Below are positions 49,532 to 61,151 of a DNA stretch of 64,000 nt, in pieces. The DNA lies in the NCBI RefSeq assembly GCF_015706575.1, contig NW_024037076.1, forward strand, positions 12,025,898 to 12,089,897, written 5' to 3'. The notes under the pieces are model-generated. The model did no database searches, was not told the DNA's origin, and saw nothing but the letters and a program-made list of their open reading frames with translations. Source of the stretch: Patiria miniata (lineage: Eukaryota > Echinodermata > Asteroidea > Valvatida > Asterinidae). How positions within the stretch are numbered: position 1 is the stretch's first letter; each line of letters starts with the position of its first letter. Both the position numbers and the translations under genes were made by a program.

Positions 49532-50118
49532 CCCATCTGAAATTATGCCTGCATCAGCAAAAGACTCTTTAAAGCTGTCTATGGAATGTCAATGGAAGCT
49601 TTTGAGCTAAGTTTTAATTACAGATCACACAATGCCATTCAAATTAAAATGATATTTTAATCATTTGAGTCAAGACTGAAACATTATTTTTACTGTAAGA
49701 TTTTGTGTTTTGAATATGAGGAACAAGTCTACTGTTTTCTTTTCTGAAATATTTATGGCATCTTTGTCTGTTTTCCTCTTAAAAAGCAATCAAATTTGAT
49801 ACACCATAAGAAGTATGTCTTAAAAGAGCATGTTCGTCCGTTCATCTGAGAAATAACTGATATTGATCCAAGCTATCTGAAATTATGCCTGCATCTCCAA
49901 AAGACTCTTTAAAGCTGTCTATGGAATGTCAATGGAAGCTTTTGAGCTAAGTTTTAATAACAGATCACACAAGGCCATTCAAATTCAAATTATATTTTAA
50001 TCATTTGAGTCAAGACTGCAACATTAATTTTACTGTAAGATTTTGTGTTTTGAATATGAGGAACAAGTCAACTGTTTTCTTTTCTGAAATATTTATGGCA
50101 TTTTTGTCTGTTTTCCTT

Positions 50119-50978
50119 TGCATATTTCTGTTTATTATTTGCATTAGAAAGTGTGCGTAAAAGCTCACCTGGAGCACAAAGCCACAACGGGCTGTAATGG
50201 CAAGGAGTTTCGAATATCAACCTCGAACCAGTTTATAAACAACTGGGCTCCCTGGACTCTGCAGTATGTTTTGTTTTTGTTTGAGAAACCAACGCACTTC
50301 ATTGTGATTTAGCTGGTAAATAAATTGCGGAGTGACCAGAAAGGGTTTTATTGCTTTACTCCTACAAATGAAAGAACTGAAAAGGGGCCTCACTGTAGGC
50401 CTCAAATGAATAAACATAAAAGAACGCTGAACAAGTTGCTGTGAAAAACATGACCACATAAATGTGGAACCGCACCTCTCGCCATTATTTACAGTCGAAC
50501 CAATCGACACGCCCAGGAGTCTCATTTGTGAAATATTTGTGAATGCAGTGCAAACACGTAGGCTTTTAGTTGTTGCCCTTCATGTACAAAAAAAAAACAA
50601 CCATGCATGTCAAGTGTGATTCGGAGTGACTGCTACGCTACTCAGTCGGCATATTCGATTGTAATTTTGCTTGTGGTTTCGTACAGGCTAGGCCTACATG
50701 CCTATCGCCTTTGAATGCATGATAAATAAAACACTGAACATAGACCAATAATGACATTAGGCCTATAACTGTATAAGAGCAATGTTTAAAAGGCCTACAG
50801 CCATGGGCAGATTCATGTCAGCACGTAGTTTAAAACGAGTATTGTGCCGTGCCGTGTTTCAACTAGCCAGCCGGTCGGCGGCCCGGCGGAAGCAAACGTA
50901 AATTCTATACGGAAACAGCACATTGGCACTGAACAAAAAATTGCCCCAAAATACGGGCTGTTATGCGAAATTCCTCAC
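50119..50978. other. Unique non-coding segment between duplicated units
   Basis: Not shared with the neighbouring duplications. A 102-codon minus-strand ORF at 50217-50525 has no signal, domain or repeat that I recognise. The stretch is rich in GGCCTA-type words (50690-50800). Confidence 0.4.
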
Positions 50979-51093
50979 CTCGAATTCCACCAATCTTGGC
51001 GCTATCCAAGCCACGATGAACCAAAGGGGAGAAAAACATCACAGAGTACAGCAGGACGGTTGTAGAATTGTGTAAAAACACCTTAAGTTTCAT
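50979..51093 (-). CDS. Candidate signal-peptide exon (possible exon 1 of the HYR gene)
   Basis: Minus-strand reading frame starting MKLKVFLHNSTTVLLYSVMF, with a basic start, a hydrophobic core and a possible cleavage site near residues 27-28. An in-frame TAG lies two codons upstream, so the Met is the first available. After about 38 codons a GAG|GTGAGG donor (GT at 50977-50978) ends the exon in phase 1, the phase needed to join HYR exon B36. It lies about 4.9 kb upstream on the same strand. Against it: weak start context (CCC before ATG), no conservation data, and surrounding DNA full of repeats. Chance is possible. Confidence 0.3.
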
Positions 51094-51305
51094 GGGCTAA
51101 ACATTTGCCTTTTCTCCGGTCAGAGGTGGAATCGAGAATGACGCGACGCCAAACTATTGCGTGCTATTTACATGTACACGGAAGAACTTTCCACCAATTA
51201 CCGCCAGTAATCGTAAACAACCACATAAGGGATCTTCTCAAAACAACTCGAGGTGTCCACGCGTCCATAAACCTGATTAAACTGCGCTTAATCATCATTT
51301 ATTTG

Positions 51306-52780
51306 TGAACATTATTTCTTCCGTCAGATTTTGTCTTTTGAATATGAGGAACAAGTCAACTGTTTTCTTTTCTGAAATATGTATGTCATTTTTGTCCGTT
51401 TTGAGTGTTTTCCTTTGCATATTTGTGTTTATTCCTGTTTATTCGAGTTTATTCGCGAAAACGTTCATGCTTCATTGTAATAGGTATTCATCAGTTCGTT
51501 GAACGGTAAAGAATCGGTGGTGGACCGCTGAATTTCGTAATGTTGCTATCAAAATAGACTTAACTTGGGAACAGAGTGTCCAAATTACGTGAATTTTTCA
51601 TAGAATGGTAGTAAATGAGCGAGCGCCACATTTGCAACCAAAAAACAAACCAAAAAAAGTTTCTAATTCGGTCACTTTCGTTTAAATTCAGATTCACTCA
51701 GCCCAAAAATAAATGTCAGGTCTGGGAACCAGACTAGGTCGGGCGGACTGGAAACCATCTGACCAATGGGATTCTATTCAATTCAGAGGGCGCTGGGCAC
51801 TATTACGCAATGGGGGTTACTATTATTCATTGCCGCTTTGATTGATGCCAACATGATTTTGCGGACATGATAATCTACAGGGGCAGGGGAGGCTGTGAAA
51901 AAGGCTGTCTTACTTTTACCCCCCCCCCCAAATGTTTATTGGCACTGTGTTTATTAGACTAGTTTACGTGATTCAAATAGCAGACAAGGCATTATGCAAC
52001 TAGTAGCCAAGATCTGAATCAAGTGTCATTGGCGAGTGGGCGGGATCATAACTGCTTTCTTTTCATCGATGGGTGGAAAAGGTATAAACAGTGTACGTTA
52101 TTTTATGAACATTTTCTAGATTCAGGAAGACTTCCTTTTTCATTCTTGATAATCAAAAAATAAAGGTAAATAGCTGGAAATACACTTTTTAAGGATTTTT
52201 TTTGAACATTTTTTGTAGCACTGTTGCACACAGATTATACAATTACCCAATATGCTCTTACCAGATATAATAAGACCTCTAGTGGACCTACTCGGAGCCA
52301 AAAGGAAATTATTCTGATTGGCCTTTCAAAGGCCACTCATCGCACGCGATGTTTTGACACAGAGCAAATGCAGTGTGAGTAACATAAAGGAAACCCGAAT
52401 GGCGCCCCCATTTTTATAAAGAAATTCTGCGTGAAGCATGTACAACGTCCTACGCATGGCGTAAGTTACGCACTGTTTTTCGTGACATCGTCTGCTGGAA
52501 ATATTTACGCCCACGCGCAGCCTATTAAGCTGTCGGTGACTTCAGACCATTCATTGCCAACACTCTTTACTTTCTAATGAACGCGTCCATGGGCAATGAG
52601 TGTCTTTCTCAGTTAACAAATTAAAACAACCCATTCTTCAAGTGACACACCTGCTGTGTGGAACAGAACAGTTAGCTTAAAGTCGACACCACGTGACCAC
52701 AACATTCACATTTGTCGACAAGTGTGGAATGAACTGAGGTCCACATCTTCATGAACGCGTCCATGGGCAATGAAACAATA
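51306..52780. repeat. Segmental repeat unit, copy 2
   Basis: Ordered blocks: TTTTGAATATGAGGAACAAG (51335), TTCATGCTTCATTGTAATAG (51464), the GGGAACCAGACTAGGTCGG block (51726), a block ending near 52345 that holds GCTCTTACCAGATATAATAA, then the ACGCCCACGCGCAGCC block (52507). It contains a GGTATAAAC (52081) and a CACGTG (near 52689), both repeated in copy 4. No ORF of interest. Confidence 0.75.
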
Positions 52781-52786
52781 TTTTTC

Positions 52787-54943
52787 CGTGAGATTTTGTG
52801 ATTTTGAATATGAGGAAGAAGTCAACTGTTTTCTTTTCTGAAATATTTATGGCATTTCTGTCTGTTTTGAGTGTTTTCCTTTGCATATTTGTGTTTATTC
52901 GTGTTTATTCGCGTTTATTCGCAAAAAACGTTCATGCTTCATTGTAATAGGTATTCATCAGTTCGTTGAACGGTAACAAATCAGTGGTGGACCGCTGAAT
53001 TTCGTAATGTCGCTATCAAAATAGACTTAACTTGGGAATAGAGTGTCCAAATTACGTGAATTTTTCATTGAATAGTAGTAAATTGAGCGAGCGCCACATT
53101 TGCAAAAAAAAAAAAAAAAAATACTAATAAATAAAAATATTTCTAATTCGGTCACTTTCGTTTAAATTCAGATTCATTCAGCCCCCCCCCCAAAAAAAAT
53201 GTCAGTTCTGGGAACCAGACTAGGTCGGACGGCCTGGAAACCATCCGACCAATGGGATTCTATTCAATTCAGAGGGCGCTGGGCACTATAATTTCGCACT
53301 GGGGGTTACTATTATTCATTGCCGCTTTGATTGATGCCGACATGATTTTGCGGACATGATAATCTACAGGGGCAGGGGAGGCTGTGAAAAAGGCTGTCTT
53401 ACTTTTAAAAAAAAAAACAATTATTGGCAATTTGTTTATTAGACTTGTTTACGTGATTCAAATAGCAGACAAGGCATTATGCAACTAGTAGCCAAGATCT
53501 GAATGAAGTTGCATGGGCGAGTGGGCTGGATCATAACTACTTTCTTTTCATCGATGGGTCTAAAAGGTATAAACAGTGTACGTTATTTTATGAACATTTT
53601 CTAGATTCAGGAAGACTTCCTTTTTCATTCTTGATAATCAAGAAATAAAGGTCAATAACTGGAAATAGACTTTTTAAGGCCACTCATCATTGTACTCGAT
53701 GTTTTGACACAGAACACATGATGTGTGAGTAAAAAAAGGAAACCCGAATGGCGCCCCCATTTTTATAAAGAAATTCTGCGTGTAGCATGTACAACGTCCT
53801 ACGCATGGCGTAAGTTACGCACTGTTTCGTGACATCGGCTGCTAGAAATATTTCTTTCAGAACCTGCGCCCTCTCGATTACCCATATATACAGATTTCTA
53901 TGCAACTGAACTATCTAGCGGGCCATATTATGCCAGCGGTTTTCCCATCCTGTCAATACGGCGCTAGTCAGAAGCATTCAACCCGTATAAATAGTCAGGG
54001 ATCACGCCCAAAGTCACGGTACTAGCACATTATTTTGGTAACTGCATTCCTGAGAAATAGCAAAGGGAAATGAAACGATGTTTTTAACTTGAATTAATTA
54101 AGATAATTAAAAACAATTCGATGAGTTCTGTAGGTTTTTGTTCTTTACAAAACAAGTGTTGAATAAAAAAACAACATGAATAATCCCACCCAACGTTTCA
54201 AGCTTGTGCGAACGGCAGTGTGAACGCGTGTATGTTTTTCCAAAGTCGGAGAAGGCGCGAAAGATATATACAACAAAGGTCCAAAAGTGTTGTTCTCTCA
54301 GAAACTAGGGTCCTGTAGGTTTTGAGTGAAGGCGTCAAATGAAGCCCTGCGTCGTGTCGAAAGTTACAGTGGGCTTCACGTTAGTTTGGAAAGTATAACC
54401 CCCCCCCCCGCAAAAAGGACATTGTTGGGAGAAACCACATGAAACGGGTGGCAGCAGCGAGTCGAGGACCGCAATAATAACCATTCCATGGAGCGACTGT
54501 GACGCGGGGCGAGTTTTACGGATGGGTGTAATGGTGATGGGGATGTTAGCTTCATTATACTGTCTTGTTACAATACGTTTCATACAGTATCTGTATAACA
54601 CTTTAAAGTTAAAAATATATGTCGAAAAAATCGCTTTAATTTGACATGAACAGGTTGAGTCAAGAAGAAAGTGACCTGGATTCATAACCTTTTCACTCTT
54701 GAAAAGCAATCAAATTTGATACACCACATGAAGTATGTCTTAAAAGAGCATGTTCGTCCACTCATTTGAGAAAAAAAAACCTGATCTTGATCCAAGCTAT
54801 CAGAAATTATGCATGCACCACCAAAAGACTCTTCATAGCTGTCCATGGAATGTCATGGAAGCTTTTGAGCTGAGTTTTAATTACAGATTACACGAGGCCA
54901 TTCATATTCAAATGGTATTTTAATCATTTGAGTCAAGACTGAA
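52787..54943. repeat. Segmental repeat unit, copy 3 (with internal deletion)
   Basis: Same block order as copy 2, but the block of about 130 bp around TCTTACCAGATATAATAAG is missing at about 53679 and the ACGCCCACGCGCAGCC block is missing after 53850. It then continues through a tRNA-like piece (53857-53932), the AGCATTCAACCCGTAT and AACGTTTCAAGCTTG blocks, and the TACACCACATGAAGTATG block (54720), as in copy 1. Confidence 0.75.
53857..53932 (-). repeat. tRNA-like pseudogene, diverged copy
   Basis: Same position within the duplicated unit as 48283-48352, with more changes in the D-arm and the central stem. Not a functional tRNA. Confidence 0.45.
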
Positions 54944-56370
54944 ACATTATTTTTCCGTCAGATTTTGTGTTTTGAATATTATGAGGAACAAGTCAACTGC
55001 TCTCTTTTCTTAAATATTTATGGCGTTTTTGTCCGTTTTCCTCTGCATATTTGTGTTTATTCGTGTTTATTCGCGTTTATTCGCGAAAACGTTCATGCTT
55101 CATTGTAATAGGTATTCATCGGTTCGCTGAACGGTACAGAATCGGTGGTGGACCGCTGAATTTCGGAATGTTGCTATCAAAAAAGACTTATCTTGGGAAT
55201 ATAGAGTGTCCAAATTACGTGATTTTTTTTCATAGAAAAGTAGTAAATTGAGCGAGCGCCACATTTGCCAAAAAAAAGGTTTCTAATTCGGTCACTTTCG
55301 TTTAAATTCAGATTCATTCAGCCCCCCCCCCAAAAAAAAAATGTCAGGTCTGGGAACCAGACTAAGTCGGGCGGACTGGAGACCATCCAACTAATGGGAT
55401 TCTATTCAATTAAGAGGGCACTGGGCACTATCACGCAATGGGGGTTACTGTTATTCATTGCCGCTTTGATTGATGCCGACATGATTTTGTGGACATGATA
55501 ATCTTCAGGGGCAGGGGAGGCTGTGAAAAAGGCTGTCTTACTTTTACAAAAACAAATGTTTTTTTGGCAATTTGTTTATTAGACTATTTAACGTGATTCC
55601 AATAGAAGACAAGGCGTTATGCAACTAGTAGCCAAGATCTGAATCAATTGTCATGGGCGAGAGGGCATGATCATAACCGCTTACTTTTTATCGACGGGTC
55701 TAAAAGGTATAAACAGTGTACGTTATTTTATGAACATTTTCTAGATTCAGGAAGACTTCCTTTTTCATTCTTGATAATCAAGAAAAAAAAGGTAAATAAC
55801 TGGAAATACACTTTTTAAGGTTTTTTTTTGAACAATTTTTGTAGCACTGTTGCACACAGATTATACAATTACCCAATATGCTCTTACCAGATATAATAAG
55901 ACCTCTAGTGGACCTACTCGGAGCCAAAAGGAAATTATTCTGATTGGCCTTTCAAAGGCCACTCATCGCACTCGATGTTTGGACACAGAGCAAATGCAGT
56001 GTGAGTAATAAAAAGGAAACGCGAATGGCGCCCCCATTTTTATAAAGAAATTCTGCGTGTAGCATGTACAACGTCCTACGCATGGCGTAAGTTACGCACT
56101 GTTTCGTGACATCGTCTGCTGGAAATATTTACGCCCACGCGCAGCCTATTAAGCTGTCGGTGACTTCAGACCATTCATTGCCAACACTCTTTACTTCCTC
56201 ATGAACGCGTCCATGGGCAATGAGTGTCTTTCTCAGTTAACGAATTTAAACAACCCATTATTCTTCAAGTGACACACCTGCTGTGTAGATCAGAACAGTT
56301 AGCTTAAAGTCGACACCACGTGACCACAACATTTACATTTGTCGACAAGTGTGGAATGACTTGAAGTCCA
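54944..56370. repeat. Segmental repeat unit, copy 4
   Basis: Full block order of copy 2, including the block with TCTTACCAGATATAATAAG (55880) and the ACGCCCACGCGCAGCC block (56131). Homology fades about 56370, just after the CACGTG near 56316. Confidence 0.75.
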
Positions 56371-56659
56371 CATCTTCAACTCACGTATTTTTCTTTCAAA
56401 GTGTTCTTTTCATTCAAAATAAATCTTTGGACAACCAAAAAGTCATTGTAAAGTTTGGAACACTTTGGACGACGCCTATGATGTATCCTATTCTTTTTTA
56501 CGTCATCCTTAATGAGGGTAAACTCCGATCATTGCAAGGCACTGCTTTCCATGGAGGCCCTTTAAGTTAATGAGAACTATGAGACTCAATATGTAGCACC
56601 TTTACAAGGATTTACAAGGTGTTGCGGCGCATATTGCAGCCACTGCCAGAAACAACGGG
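56371..56659. other. Unassigned non-coding stretch
   Basis: No homology to other parts of the window and no convincing coding frame; it lies between the last duplicated unit and a SINE. Confidence 0.4.
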
Positions 56660-56874
56660 CCAAAACCCTTCTCTTATCGATAATTGTAACTTGGTTCTTT
56701 AACGTGCATTACACAACACAAGGGACCTACGTCTTTGCATCCCATCCGAAGGACGAATAAATAATGGTCAAGTTCCTTGCTGAAGAGCACAAGCACCATG
56801 TTCCCACGGTTAGGATTCGAACAGGTGTGCCGGTGTGCCAGTCGAACACCGTAACCATTGGACCACGGCACCCC
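56660..56874 (-). mobile_element. tRNA-derived SINE
   Basis: The minus strand begins GGGGTGCCGTGGTCCAATGG (A-box region) and has GTTCGAATCCTA as a clear B-box / T-arm about 55 bases on, then CGTGGGAACATGG. The body continues with a TCCTTCGGATGGGATGC-type stretch and TGCACGTTAAAGAACC. This is the layout of pol III-transcribed metazoan SINEs with a tRNA head and a conserved body. The 3' end is approximate. The short ORF across it is not a gene. Confidence 0.65.
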
Positions 56875-57839
56875 ATCCCATGCAATAGGTCTGATTCGAT
56901 AATAAATTCGGCAGCCTTTGCTAAATAACTGATAACTTCCTTATACCTTGCGCATTGAGGCTCCGTATGATAAACATGAATCCAACATGGGTCGATTCAT
57001 TTGTTTCTAATTAATATGCATTTGAAGTGTTTTGAAACAGTTCTTTTGTAGAAGAACCCGGACGTGTACTCTTGAACTTTGATGATAATTGGATCTACCA
57101 ATTCAGGCTGAACAAAAACAATTGTATTTGCGTACAACAGAATGTATACAGCAAAGATTATCTGGAAAGTTTCAAATCGCAAAGAAGAGTAGATGATCAG
57201 ATCGGAACGGATTGCCCAAAACTGGAATTGTCATAAAATGTGAGTGGTTCTAGTCCTTGTTCAGTCTTCATTTCTTTTTCATATTTTCTCCAAACCAGTT
57301 TCCTTCCTTTCAATAGGCGTGTTTTTTTTTTACCCTCACCAGACTGCGTGACAGTCGGTCATTTGTCATAATACCACGGGGCCCGTGGTGATGTTTTCAG
57401 TGGGTTACCGGTTACACGTTTAGGCTGCATGCTTTCACTTTGTACGACCGTACCGGAGCACAAAAGGGATATATTACCCCTTAGGGACTTTAGCTCGCCC
57501 CCGATAGTAGAACCCTGCCTTTGAAATTGAGATTTTTCCTCACGTGAATCATGATTGCGAAATATATAGGCTGTAGTTCATTTTCCGAACTGTGCATGTG
57601 CATAACAAAGACATGTAATGGATGTTTCACTTCGTAATGGAAAGAATAATTTCTTTTGGTGACAGATGGAACGTTCCATTCTACGAGGCGAATGGAACAG
57701 TCTATCCGTCACCTCAAGAACGTATTCTCATCATTAAACTCAGACAATTTGGCATAGTCCAACGTGTTTTTTTTTTTTTTTTTTACGGGGGGGGGGGGGG
57801 TTAAATTATGTACGTCTCACGCCACTACTGTTGCTTTAA
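56875..57839. other. Intergenic stretch without recognised features
   Basis: No gene seen. A small near-perfect palindrome (ACCACGGG and CCCGTGGT around a single G, 57373-57389) and a long T-run followed by a G-run (57767-57800) are the only structures. Confidence 0.4.
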
Positions 57840-58360
57840 AGGGAATGTACATCATTGGCTTTTGCTGTAATTTTCAGAAATGAACTATTTGAAGGGTAAG
57901 TATAATATATCAAATATTGTTACACTGACATGTTTGAAGTTTTGCGTTCGAAAATGCTGGAAAACCAAGAAAAACAAACCTGTTTAAGTAGTCTGGTTCC
58001 TTGACTCTACTAAAGGTAAAATGGATCGATTTATAGATGCCGGTAAAGTGGAGGGTACGGGAACCAGACTAGCTGGCCTGCACCAATTCATGAACATGTA
58101 ACAAATAGCAAACAAAATTTGGACTGGAAAGAGTGTAAAGTTGGAGCGGCAGTTTAAAAATAGTTAGGTTTTTCCAACGGTGGTCGGCCGACCACCGTTG
58201 GAAATGTATACACAAATATTATTTTCTTGAAAATTACTTCACACCAGGTGCCATAATTTTACAGGATGCTTTAGACTGTCATTTACCAACATCATAGTAA
58301 GGTATTTCGTTAAAACTTGGTAGTTATATTTTCTGATGTTTGCAAATGTTGTATTTCCCT
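57840..58360. mobile_element. TTAA-flanked inverted-repeat element, copy 2
   Basis: 521 bp flanked by TTAA (57836-57839 and 58361-58364). It begins AGGGAATGTACATC and ends TACAACATTTGC-inverse then TTTCCCT. It shares with the copy at 3844-4358 the subterminal TTTTGCTGTAATTTTCAG, the CAAATGTTGTAT end region and the two-hairpin layout. Its 34-bp perfect palindrome (58171-58204) differs from that of copy 1 at two positions per arm, all matched. No ORF; non-autonomous. Confidence 0.85.
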
Positions 58361-58364
58361 TTAA

Positions 58365-58740
58365 CCAGAAGTTCTTTTTTTGGGGGGGGGGGGATAGTTA
58401 TGGTCATGGGGTTTGGCATAGCGGTTAGTACCGTATCATTGCGTTGCCATTTTTCCTCCAGACCGTTAAAAAATTCAAGATGTACGATAGACCTGTCCCT
58501 ATACCAATCCCAGGAAACATTCGACACGGGCTGTATGCCACGCGGCTACCGTTGGGGGTGGTTCTATAAAAGTATGGAGAGGCATTGTTGTTAATGTAAG
58601 GATCCCACTTCTAGGCAGTGTTGCCACTGTGTGTGCGGTAGGTCCATCCTACACTTAAGTTGGGATCATGCACTCAGACAAAACATTAAGTATATTGAAG
58701 ATTGAGTTACAATTCCAAAAACAAGATTAAATAACGCTAA
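58365..58740. other. Unassigned stretch with a G-run
   Basis: Starts with a TTTTTTTGGGGGGGGGGGG-like run. An 84-codon ORF (58340-58594, plus) begins inside the TTAA element and has no recognisable domain. Confidence 0.35.
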
Positions 58741-59040
58741 GATTACGTATGGAATTTCCCAGTTACCCAGGTAGCAAGCCCATAGCATATTATATGGGTC
58801 CTATCCGGGCCTAGATACGGGTCCTATATGGGCGGACCCTGATCTTGCCCTGATCTAACACAATGGGTAATAACTAACTGGGCTGGTCCAGGTGGGCCCC
58901 ACATAGATCTTGGTAGCAGAATCATTTGGGGCCGATACATGGACCCATATGGCTTAGATCTGGGACCCATGGGAAAATTCAGGGTAACGTAATTATGGGG
59001 TAGCTCATATGAACCCATTATGGTCGGACCATACATTTAC
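58741..59040. repeat. Degenerate TATGGGTCC / CCCATATG block
   Basis: Words such as TATATGGGTCCTAT, GGTCCTATATGGGC, ACCCATATGGC and GGGACCCATGGG recur in both orientations over about 300 bp without a fixed period. No coding frame makes sense here; the peptide ORF is a by-product. Confidence 0.5.
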
Positions 59041-59133
59041 TAATTTCCCTATGGTATAACATCTACATAACTGTCACCCATTTTAAAAATAGAGAGACTG
59101 GTGATACAGATTCGATATCGTGCAAAAGTCAAG

Positions 59134-60040
59134 GGCGTCGCTAGACCATTTTGAATGGGGGGGGGGGTGAGGGTGGGGGTGCCATCGTAAAATCTGCCTA
59201 CGGACAGTCACGCAAAAGAAGTGTAATTGATCATTTCCGCCCAAGTGATCCCTTTAACTCTTTTTCTAATTCCTCCACAATTATTACGAATGGTTATTAT
59301 AATTACTTTTAAAGGGTAACAATTTTCAGTGGGATAAGTTAAACTTCAAAAGTAAATTATCAACATTGTGCCCGATCATATTGAACAGTTTGGGACTTTT
59401 CTTTCGTCACTAAACTGCGTGCCACATGTGCGCATACCGTGCTTAGGCCCGGTCCCTGATCCCATACCGGGGTGGGGTGGCGTAGGGGTTGGGGGTCTTT
59501 AAATCCTTAAGTTGAACTTTTTATAAGCGAGTCAGAAGCGCGAAGCCCTGAAGGCGTGGGGTCTTAATAAGGACCCCGGGAAATGTTTGGATAAGGTAGA
59601 CGCTCTGTTGTGCAATCTGAGGCTTTCCCTGGCCACTTTCCCCCTGACATTTTGTGAATGAAATTTGCTAGTGTTTAGGGTGTTGATGGAGGGTCATCAA
59701 ATTATATATTATATCATATATAATATACATCAGCTGAGTGGCCTGCGAGTGTGTACGTGCTTGTGTTTTGCAAAGCTGTAGCTGTCAACCGCCGTCCGAC
59801 CTCGCGCGGCAGCTCGTGCCGACGTGACAGAATGTACAATCTCTTGCCATGGGTTTTAGAACGGGATTTTAGCTTCGCGGAGCAGCGGTGTCTATTATTT
59901 ACATTCTCCATTTTTCTTCTTCCCTCTTCCTTTCCCCTTCCTTCTCCATTCTTCATTTTTATATTGCCAACAGCACCATGATTTGGCCGATAAGACTGAC
60001 TGATGGAGGTGTGACCCCCCCCTCCCCCCGTAGCGACGCC
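59134..60040. mobile_element. Possible DNA transposon remnant with GGCGTCGCTA ends
   Basis: GGCGTCGCTA at 59134-59143 and its inverse TAGCGACGCC at 60031-60040, each followed inward by a G-rich run (C-rich on the right). A related word (GGGCGTCGCCAGA) occurs alone near 47607. No target duplication or transposase recognised, and the inverted ends are short. Confidence 0.35.
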
Positions 60041-60122
60041 GGTGTGTTCAGGTCCGTTTTTTTGTTCTTGCAAAACAATAGGTATTAAATGAAAACAAAC
60101 CTTTATAGGCCTTTTAATATAC

Positions 60123-60411
60123 TGTAACGTGGAACGAATCTGGGGTTCTCACACGCCAGACGAAGGAAACCACAGACACTATTATTTAGGGTTTCGGGGC
60201 TCTCCGGCCATTTATTCTTGCCACTTTCTTTCCACGAGGCTCTCTCTTTATACAACTCACAACAAAAAGGACGCTATACAAAAGTCATACTACTGAGTCG
60301 GCGCAGTCTGGCAACGGGTCTCCCTGGCCCAGCAGCAGGGGTCCCAACGCTACGGTTGCACCGTGGGTCCGTGCTGGCGCCCTCTGCCGGCGGCCCGGCA
60401 CCGCCGTTACA
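60123..60411 (-). repeat. 3' LTR of the retrotransposon
   Basis: 289 bp with TG...CA ends in both readings. It contains a minus-strand TATAAAGAG and an AATAAA and is preceded (minus strand) by a polypurine run at 60414-60424. Confidence 0.8.
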
Positions 60412-60469
60412 CAGCCCCCTCCGAGGACCCTTGTTCGTCCCCGAACAAGGCGGCGCCTCCGCTGGGGTA

Positions 60470-60604
60470 TCCGCTTGGGTCTCCTGGTCTCCTCTGTGGT
60501 CTCCTCCGGGGTCACCTCTGGGGTCTTTTCTGGGTTTTCCTCTGGGTTCTCCGTTTGGATCACCTCTGGGATCACCTCTGGGTTCTCCTCTTGGCCCACC
60601 CCGG
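60470..60604. repeat. Short imperfect repeats inside the LTR element
   Basis: Repeated TCACCTCTGGG / TTCTCCTCTGGG words with a period near 12-15 bp, directly abutting the 39-bp array. Confidence 0.6.
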
Positions 60605-61151
60605 GGTCTCCTCTCCATTGACTCCTGTGCAGAGAAACTCCATCGGCTCCGCTCCATTGAGTCCCGTGCAGAGCAACTGCGCCGGCTCCTCTCCATTGAC
60701 TCCCGTGCGGAGCAACTCCACGGTTCCGCTCCATTAACTCCCGTGCGGCGCAACTCCCTCGGCTCCGCTCCATTTACTCCCATGCGGCGCAACTTCCTCG
60801 GCTCCGCTCCATAGACTCCCGTGCGGAGCAACCTCGCCGGCTCCGCTCATTTGAATCCCGTGCGGAGCAACTTCACCGGCTCCGCTCCATTGATTCCCAT
60901 GCGGAGCAACTTCGCCAGCTCCGCTCCATTGAATCCCGTGCGGAGCAACTCTACCGGCTCCGCTCCATTGATTCCCGTGCGGAGCAACTTCGCCGGCTCC
61001 GCTTCATTGATTCCCGTGCGGAGCAACTTCGCCAGCTCCGCTCCATTGAATCCCGTGCGGAGCAACTCTACCAGCTCCACTCCATTGATTCCCGTGCGGA
61101 GCATCTTCGCCGGCTCCGCTCCATTGATTCCCGTGCGGAGCAACTCTACCG
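60605..61151. repeat. 39-bp tandem array inside the LTR element, about 14 copies
   Basis: Unit core TCCGCTCCATTGATTCCCG plus TGCGGAGCAAC and a variable TTCGCCGGC tail. The period of 39 is a multiple of three, which leaves several frames open; I do not take these as genes. Confidence 0.8.

Larger units (their letters stand above)
47696..50118. repeat. Segmental repeat unit, copy 1 (interrupted)
   Basis: Diverged copy of the about 3-kb unit: the CCAATGGGATTC...TTCAATTCAGAGG block (47730), the ATTTACGCCCACGCGCAGCC block (47869), a tRNA-like piece (48283), the AGCATTCAACCCGTAT block (48400), the AACGTTTCAAGCTTG block (48549), then the AAGACTCTTTAAAGCTGTC block twice (49561 and 49903, a local tandem of about 342 bp). 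A fold-back element interrupts it at 48886-49531. No coding capacity recognised. Confidence 0.7.

Noticed and set aside
54335-54709. 124-codon minus-strand ORF
   Set aside because: Lies in the duplicated non-coding unit and crosses a C/G homopolymer; the equivalent part of copy 1 does not keep the frame.
56674-56871. 65-codon minus-strand ORF
   Set aside because: It lies entirely within the tRNA-derived SINE, including its promoter boxes.
58824-59036. 70-codon minus-strand ORF rich in Pro, Gly and Tyr
   Set aside because: It is only the reading of the TATGGGTCC word block.
59714-60073. 119-codon minus-strand ORF with a Gly run
   Set aside because: It spans the G-rich end of the putative transposon remnant and shows no domain or splice context.
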